From the NCBI GenBank assembly GCA_032906765.1, contig JAJTZB010000005.1, forward strand, positions 62,001-126,000: a stretch of DNA of 64,000 nucleotides. The letters run 5' to 3'. This DNA comes from Nitrososphaerales archaeon (GTDB lineage: Archaea > Thermoproteota > Nitrososphaeria > Nitrososphaerales > Gagatemarchaeaceae). The notes beneath the pieces are model-generated. The model searched no databases. It was given only the letters and a program-made list of their open reading frames with translations, and was not told where the DNA came from. Positions 59,751-64,000 of this stretch are shown here, one piece after another; the first letter of the stretch is position 1, and the number at the start of each line of letters is the position of its first letter. A program made the position numbers and the translations under genes.

Positions 59751-60704
59751 TCAAGCCCTTGGACCGACTACGTGCGTTCCCGCCTTGCCCTCTAGGGCCT
59801 CAACTAGCTTGCCAAGGTCGGCTATTATCGCACGCTCTCCGCCGCTTTCAACGAACCTTATGGCCGCTTGCACCTTCGGCGCCATGCTTCCCTCCTTGAA
59901 CTGGCCTTCATCCAAGTAGTTTTGCAGCCTCCCCGAGGTCACCTCCTTGACCAATTCTTGTTTCGACGTCCCAAAGTTTGTGTAGGCACCTTCGACGTCC
60001 GTTAGCATTACGAAGATGTTCGCGCCGATTAGCGTCGCTAGGCGTTGGCCCGCTAGGTCCTTGTCGATAACGGCTTCAACCCCACTCGCGCGAGTGCCCT
60101 CTTCGATGATGGGAATTCCCCCACCGCCGGTCGAGACGACCACAAAACCGGCATCGACGAGCGTGCGTATGGCAGACCTTTCAGCGATAATCTTTGGATC
60201 TGGCGAGGGAACGACCCTCCTGTATCCGCGTCCGGCATCTTCTTTGATTGTCAAGCCTGGCATACGTTGACTCAGCTGGTCCGCTTCTAGCTTGGTATAG
60301 AACGGGCCAATGGGCTTGGTTGGGTGTTTGAACGCCGGGTCGTGCTCGTCAACTGTGACCCTTGTTATTACGGTTACAACATATTTTTCTAGCCCGCGGG
60401 ACTTCAGCTCGTTCCTTAGGGCTTGTTAAATCATGTAGCCGATGAAGCCCTGTGTTTCAGCCCCACAAGCGTCAAGGGGAAGAGGCGGAACGATGCCCTT
60501 CGCGGCCTCATGCCTCAGAAGCGTGGCCCCAACCTGGGGGCCATTGCCGTGCGTGAGCACAATGTCGTACCCGCGCTCGATAAGATCAGCAATCTTCGCA
60601 GCAGTTGTCACCACGTTACCATATTGGTCATCGAATGTCCCCTTCTGCCCTCTCTGAAGGAGCGCGTTCCCTCCAAGGGCAATGACAATTAGCTTTTCCG
60701 GCAA
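59751..60704 (-). pseudogene. arcC: Carbamate kinase interrupted by one in-frame TAA
   Basis: The frame encodes a complete 317-residue carbamate kinase except that codon 93 is TAA (60428-60426). Before it: IALGGNALLQRGQKGTF, THGNGPQVG and AETQGFIGYMI. After it, in the same frame: QALRNEL, KPIGPFYTK, EDAGRGYRRVVPSPDP, STGGGGIPI, DKDLAGQRLATLI and a C-terminal KEGSMAPKVQAAI. The stop takes the place of the first Gln in the usual GYM(I)QQAL, so one C-to-T change of CAA explains it. TTG 60704 has GGAGG six bases upstream. The enzyme makes ATP from carbamoyl phosphate. It may be a recent pseudogene, a read-through gene or a sequence error. Confidence 0.85.
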
Positions 60705-61255
60705 AGAATTGCCTCCAAATCCAAGGAGTTCCACAGCTCTTCCATCATCAATTCGAAAACCTTGGTTCTCAGACTCGGCAAGCGGAAATTGCGATTTAAG
60801 CATTCGCTATTGCCTCTGTGATTATGGGTCAGGCTTGCATCGGAGACAAGGAGATACCGGTGGTTCCGGGCTGCCGGTCAACCAATCCTTGCTCTTACTC
60901 CGCTGCCTTGGCTAGGAAGTAGGGGTCCTTCCCACCAGTCTCGAGGTAATGCAGGCATAGCGCAAACCTTCAACTGGGTACCCAATTCAGCAGGTGCCAG
61001 ATACACCCCGATCGACATGATGACGTCAGGGCGCACTTGGTCCGGGGGCCCCGATTTCGAGGGGGCTTCGCAACAAAGGCACGAAGTACTTCGCTCTTCA
61101 AATGACAAGATTGTGGAATTACACGTGCAGCACGGAATCGCGCCTCCCTGCCTATACAGAGACGAGCCCCACGGGCCTGCTACCTTCGAGGTGCCGGGCG
61201 TGCGCTCCCATCGATTACGAAACACAGATATCGCATCAAGTCACTGCGCGATGGG
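60705..61255. other. Intergenic region between carbamate kinase and phosphodiesterase genes
   Basis: GCTTAAATCG on the reverse strand (60792-60801) is the likely TATA of carbamate kinase and gives a leader of about 60 bases that includes GGAGG. It also shows that the longer frame to 60803 is not the coding start. I find no gene in the rest. Confidence 0.45.
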
Positions 61256-62518
61256 TTGCCCGCCCTCAAGCTCCCTCCTGGCTCAGTGACGCCGAGGTAC
61301 GGTTCTGGCTGCATCTCGGAGATTCCAGCCACAATGATGGATTTGCTAGGAGTCAAACCCTCGGGTCCCAAGCTGTCTTCAAACCTTCTCGGAGGCATCG
61401 ACCTCTCTAGAGTCGACAACGTCGTCCTGCTCGTTGCTGACGGGTTCGGAATGAACGAGTGGCAAAGGCAGAAGTGCGTTGGCCTCGTCAAGAGCATCTC
61501 CTCGAAAGGCAGCGTCAGACCCATCACCACAGTCTTCCCCTCTACCACCGCCGCTGCGCTCACCACACTCGCCACCGGCCTGACGCCGCAGGAGCACGCA
61601 CTTCCCGAGTGGTTCGTCTACCTGAGGGAGGTCGACTCGGTCGTCGCGACGCTGCCGTTCAGCTTCATTCGAGACTATGGTAGAGAGACTCTCAGGGGCC
61701 ACATGAGGCCCCGCGCACTCTTCGACGGCACTACCGTCTTCAAGAAGCTGAGGGACGCGGGCGTGGCGACATACTCGTTCACAAACGGGTCGCTCGTGGA
61801 CACCACTTACACGAAACTGGTTCACGGGGCGAGCAGGATGGTCCCCTACTTCGGCTCGTCCGACATGACTGCCAGCCTCCGCAGAACGGTCGAGTCAGCA
61901 AGAGGCCCATCATTCTTCTACGTCTACTGGAGCCGCGTCGACACCGTCGAGCACCATTACGGGCCGAACACCGACGAGTCCGAGCTGGAAGCTTCGTCAA
62001 TCTCTTTCGTGCTCCAGAGAGGGTTTGTCGAGAAGCTGAGTCGGAGCGCTGCAAGGAGGACGCTCCTAATCGTCACAGCAGACCATGGCCAGATCAACGT
62101 CAACCCTGACAAAACGCTCTACCTCAACATGTACAGGAGCCTCGTGAGGAGCTTCCGCAAGACTGAGTTGGGAGGACCGATTACGCCTGCAGGCAACGCG
62201 CGGGACATCTTCCTGTACGTCGAGGAAGACAGGAAAGAGGAGATGCTTGAGCTCTTGAGAAGAAGGCTCGCTGGGAAAGCGACCGTCCTGAGAACGGAAG
62301 ACGCAATTCGAGCAGGGTTGTTCGGCCTGAACAGGCCTTCGAGGAAGTTCAGAGACCGGGTCGGGAACATCCTCGTCCTCCCGCACGGGAGGCGAACAAT
62401 CTGGTACAGAGGCGAGCGCGGCTACGAACTCGAGCTGCTCGGCCATCATGGCGGACTCTCAAAGGACGAGATGACGGTGCCGCTGGCAGTCGGCCGACTG
62501 TCCGACCTCCAGGGCTGA
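61256..62518 (+). CDS. Type I phosphodiesterase/nucleotide pyrophosphatase-like protein
   Basis: 420 residues, alkaline phosphatase superfamily. VVLLVADGFGMNEW (about 57-70) gives the first metal Asp, PSTTAAALTTLATGLTPQEHALPEW (about 95-119) the nucleophilic Thr region, YWSRVDTVEHHYGP (223-236) and VTADHGQINV (about 275-284) the remaining Asp and His ligands. It should hydrolyse phosphodiester or diphosphate bonds in nucleotides or lipids. The N-terminal 40 residues lack a clear signal peptide, so it may be cytoplasmic. The start is TTG 61256; a later start is possible. Confidence 0.85.
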   Translation: MPALKLPPGSVTPRYGSGCISEIPATMMDLLGVKPSGPKLSSNLLGGIDLSRVDNVVLLVADGFGMNEWQRQKCVGLVKSISSKGSVRPITTVFPSTTAAALTTLATGLTPQEHALPEWFVYLREVDSVVATLPFSFIRDYGRETLRGHMRPRALFDGTTVFKKLRDAGVATYSFTNGSLVDTTYTKLVHGASRMVPYFGSSDMTASLRRTVESARGPSFFYVYWSRVDTVEHHYGPNTDESELEASSISFVLQRGFVEKLSRSAARRTLLIVTADHGQINVNPDKTLYLNMYRSLVRSFRKTELGGPITPAGNARDIFLYVEEDRKEEMLELLRRRLAGKATVLRTEDAIRAGLFGLNRPSRKFRDRVGNILVLPHGRRTIWYRGERGYELELLGHHGGLSKDEMTVPLAVGRLSDLQG

Positions 62519-62523
62519 CCGGG

Positions 62524-63315
62524 CTAGGCTCCGCCGAGGCTGACAATCAGGTCGGTGAGGAACCCTGCGCAGAGGCCGATGAAGACCCCGGCCATCATGA
62601 GGTCGTTGCCGCTTCTCCGCCTGCCGGTGCTGAACATCGTCATCGTCACGTAGACGAGAGCGCCTCCAGCCAGCGACAGGAAGAGTATGTACGCCACGGG
62701 CGAGTAGAACAGGCTGCCAAGGATCGTCCCAAAGAAGGTCGGGCTCCCTCCTATCAGCAGCACCTTGACGAGGAACGAAAACTTCGGCCTCGGGTTCAGA
62801 CCCGCCAGGGGCGCGGTTATGCCGAACCCCTCCGTCGCGTTGTGCGCGCCGAATCCGACAACCAGGACTATGGCAAGTGCGATAGCTCCTGATGCGTACG
62901 ACTGACCTATCGCGAGACCCTCGCTGAGGTTGTGCGCCCCTATCCCGAGCGCGATCATAGTCGCGAGCTTGCTCCCTTCTACTCCAGCCGCGGGCGCAGC
63001 GTGACCGAGGTACCTTCTCTCGTAGATCACCAAGCTACCAAGGCCCACGGTCAGGCCCCCGAACATCGCGAGGAGGTCCACCGCAGCGGTTGCTGGCGAG
63101 CCCTGCCCGAGGAACGCCGAGACCACGACAGCAGTCGTCGAATTCCACGCGTGCGCGAGTACGTCGACTATCAGAAAGACGAGAATCCCGACCGCCAGCG
63201 CGTTCAGGAATCCCTTCAGCCTATCGCTCGCGCCCAGCAGTGCAACTGGAAGGCCGAAGAAGATGGTGAAGCCAGCCACTGCGCCAAGGAGAATAAGCTC
63301 CACTAGGTTGAACAA
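62524..63315 (-). CDS. ZIP-family metal transporter
   Basis: 263 residues with eight helices. The metal-binding helices are GIGAHNLSEGLAIG (about 130-143) and GFGAHNATEGFGI (about 162-174), which provide the His, Asn and Glu ligands of the ZIP pore. It takes up zinc or another divalent metal. The TTG start lies 30-odd bases after a palindromic TATA region (63340-63357), which suggests control by a metal-responsive repressor. It is convergent with the phosphodiesterase gene, with five bases between. Confidence 0.92.
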   Translation of the reverse strand: MFNLVELILLGAVAGFTIFFGLPVALLGASDRLKGFLNALAVGILVFLIVDVLAHAWNSTTAVVVSAFLGQGSPATAAVDLLAMFGGLTVGLGSLVIYERRYLGHAAPAAGVEGSKLATMIALGIGAHNLSEGLAIGQSYASGAIALAIVLVVGFGAHNATEGFGITAPLAGLNPRPKFSFLVKVLLIGGSPTFFGTILGSLFYSPVAYILFLSLAGGALVYVTMTMFSTGRRRSGNDLMMAGVFIGLCAGFLTDLIVSLGGA

Positions 63316-63339
63316 ACTTTACTCTTTTTCCGCCCGCTA

Positions 63340-63357
63340 ATAACATATGTTATATAC
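63340..63357 (-). promoter_or_regulatory. Palindrome overlapping the ZIP promoter
   Basis: ATAACATATGTTAT (63340-63353) is a perfect 14-base palindrome. The reverse-strand TATA-like GTATATAAC (63349-63357) overlaps its right side, and TTG 63315 follows about 34 bases later. A dimer bound here would block the basal factors. The gene it controls is a metal transporter, so a DtxR-type or other metal-sensing repressor is plausible but not shown. Confidence 0.55.
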
Positions 63358-63493
63358 GTTTGGCCTGACAGATGCGCTCGCCTACCCTCCACCACCCAGA
63401 GGTATTTCATCTACGAGCTTGGGGAGACGAAACGACGCCTGAGCCAACTGCTGAGTGCCGGCCGACTCGCTCATTGACTCGGTATCCGACAAA

Positions 63494-63503
63494 CGCTTAA
63501 GGG
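63494..63503 (+). promoter_or_regulatory. TATA-like box of the AmrS gene
   Basis: CGCTTAAGGG lies 25-34 bases before ATG 63528. Confidence 0.45.
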
Positions 63504-63527
63504 AGACAGCGGCTCTTTTTCCAAACA

Positions 63528-64000
63528 ATGTCTCTTCCACAGAGACTGACCGAGCCGTCGGGAAGACTGGCTGAGCTCTACAGGGCTCTGCCGAACGGCA
63601 GGGTCCAGTGCACGGCCTGCGCCAGGCTCTGCCAGATAGGCGAGGGGCAGGTCGGGCTCTGCGGAGTCAGGGGTGTGGTGAGCGGGAAGCTGTACCTCCT
63701 GGTTTACGGCAAGATCATCGCGGGCCACATCGACCCAATCGAGAAGAAGCCCGTCGTCCACTACAGACCGGGCTCGAAGGTCTTCTCAATCGCGACCACG
63801 GGCTGTAGTTGGCTGTGTCGTTACTGTCAGAACGCTGACATCAGCCAGCGCAGGAGGGTTGAGGGCACAGATGCTTCTCCCCAGGAGGTAGTCTCCATGG
63901 CCTTGTCATACGGCTGCGAAGGTCTGGCGTACACCTACAACCAGCCGACGATTTTCATGGAGTACGCCAGGGACGTGGGCGAGATAGCAAGGTCGAAGGG
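63528..64000 (+). CDS. amrS: AmmeMemoRadiSam-type radical SAM enzyme (3' end outside the window)
   Basis: 157 codons are visible; the gene runs past the window end. [24 protein letters not shown] near residues 26-49 is the Cys-rich N-terminal motif, and [17 protein letters not shown] near 88-104 carries the CxxxCxxC of radical SAM proteins. [19 protein letters not shown] follows as in the AmrS/PflA-like branch. It normally occurs with an AMMECR1 and a MEMO protein; neither is in the window. The function of this system is not established. Confidence 0.88.
   Translation, partial: MSLPQRLTEPSGRLAELYRALPNGRVQCTACARLCQIGEGQVGLCGVRGVVSGKLYLLVYGKIIAGHIDPIEKKPVVHYRPGSKVFSIATTGCSWLCRYCQNADISQRRRVEGTDASPQEVVSMALSYGCEGLAYTYNQPTIFMEYARDVGEIARSK

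Noticed and set aside
60705-60803. Upstream ATG start for carbamate kinase
   Set aside because: The reverse TATA-like box at 60792-60801 is inside it and GGAGG directs the TTG at 60704, which matches the family N-terminus.
1-64000. CRISPR arrays, rRNA genes, complete insertion sequences and replication origins
   Set aside because: I found no regularly spaced repeats, rRNA sequence, intact transposase with terminal repeats or clustered origin boxes anywhere in the window.

Overview
The window looks archaeal. Many genes start with TTG or GTG, TATA-like boxes lie 22-30 bases upstream of start codons (often leaving no room for a leader), and neighbouring genes overlap as ATGA, GTGA or TTGA. Gene content agrees: an OB-fold RPA-like protein, a GPT/MraY-type sugar phosphotransferase, an F420-type LLM oxidoreductase, a DUF354 glycosyltransferase, an archaeal Lrp/AsnC-like regulator and a tRNA-Gln with an insertion. 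A GC-rich Nitrososphaerota or other TACK-lineage heterotroph is my best guess. No amo gene or other decisive marker is present, so this is inference.

Layout. 0-4 kb is accessory DNA: a Doc-like Fic protein cut by the window edge, a UbiA prenyltransferase, a second Fic protein and a small methyltransferase, separated by short sequences resembling tRNA 3' ends. 4-8.5 kb holds a large UPF0182 membrane protein and a membrane-anchored coiled-coil pair. 9-11.2 kb is a restriction-modification-like cassette: a PD-(D/E)XK nuclease, a DPPY DNA methyltransferase, a transposase remnant and a small AbrB-like protein, with three near-identical palindromic operators between divergent promoters. 11.4-28.3 kb is mostly cell-surface glycan synthesis: glycosyltransferases, a nucleotidyltransferase, a methyltransferase fusion, a multi-pass glycosyltransferase-like protein, a phospholipase C-like phosphoesterase, secreted proteins, GPT, a hexapeptide acetyltransferase, an MocA-type oxidoreductase and a nucleotide-sugar-dehydrogenase-like protein. 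A LAGLIDADG endonuclease ORF is lodged in it. 28.5-36.5 kb carries a regulator, small proteins, and a three-gene block (alkyl-DHAP-synthase-like FAD oxidase, FGGY kinase, FAD-dependent glycerol-phosphate-type dehydrogenase) next to a membrane protein and DUF354.

The most striking part is 36.7-60.8 kb. It brings together adenine deaminase, two complete three-subunit molybdenum hydroxylases of the xanthine dehydrogenase family, two OTC-like carbamoyltransferases, two PLP fold-type II enzymes, an APC permease, an LLM oxidoreductase, an SsnA-like amidohydrolase, a dihydropyrimidinase/hydantoinase, a guanine-deaminase-like amidohydrolase and carbamate kinase. The content parallels the bacterial xdh-ygeW-ygeX-hyuA-yqeA-ssnA-guaD island linked to anaerobic purine/urate use. 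I read it as a route that deaminates and oxidises purines, opens the rings, phosphorolyses a carbamoyl intermediate to carbamoyl phosphate and recovers ATP through carbamate kinase. The carbamate kinase gene has one in-frame TAA in an otherwise intact reading frame.

The right end (61.2-64 kb) has a phosphodiesterase/pyrophosphatase-like protein, a ZIP metal transporter under a palindromic promoter, and the start of an AmrS-type radical SAM gene.
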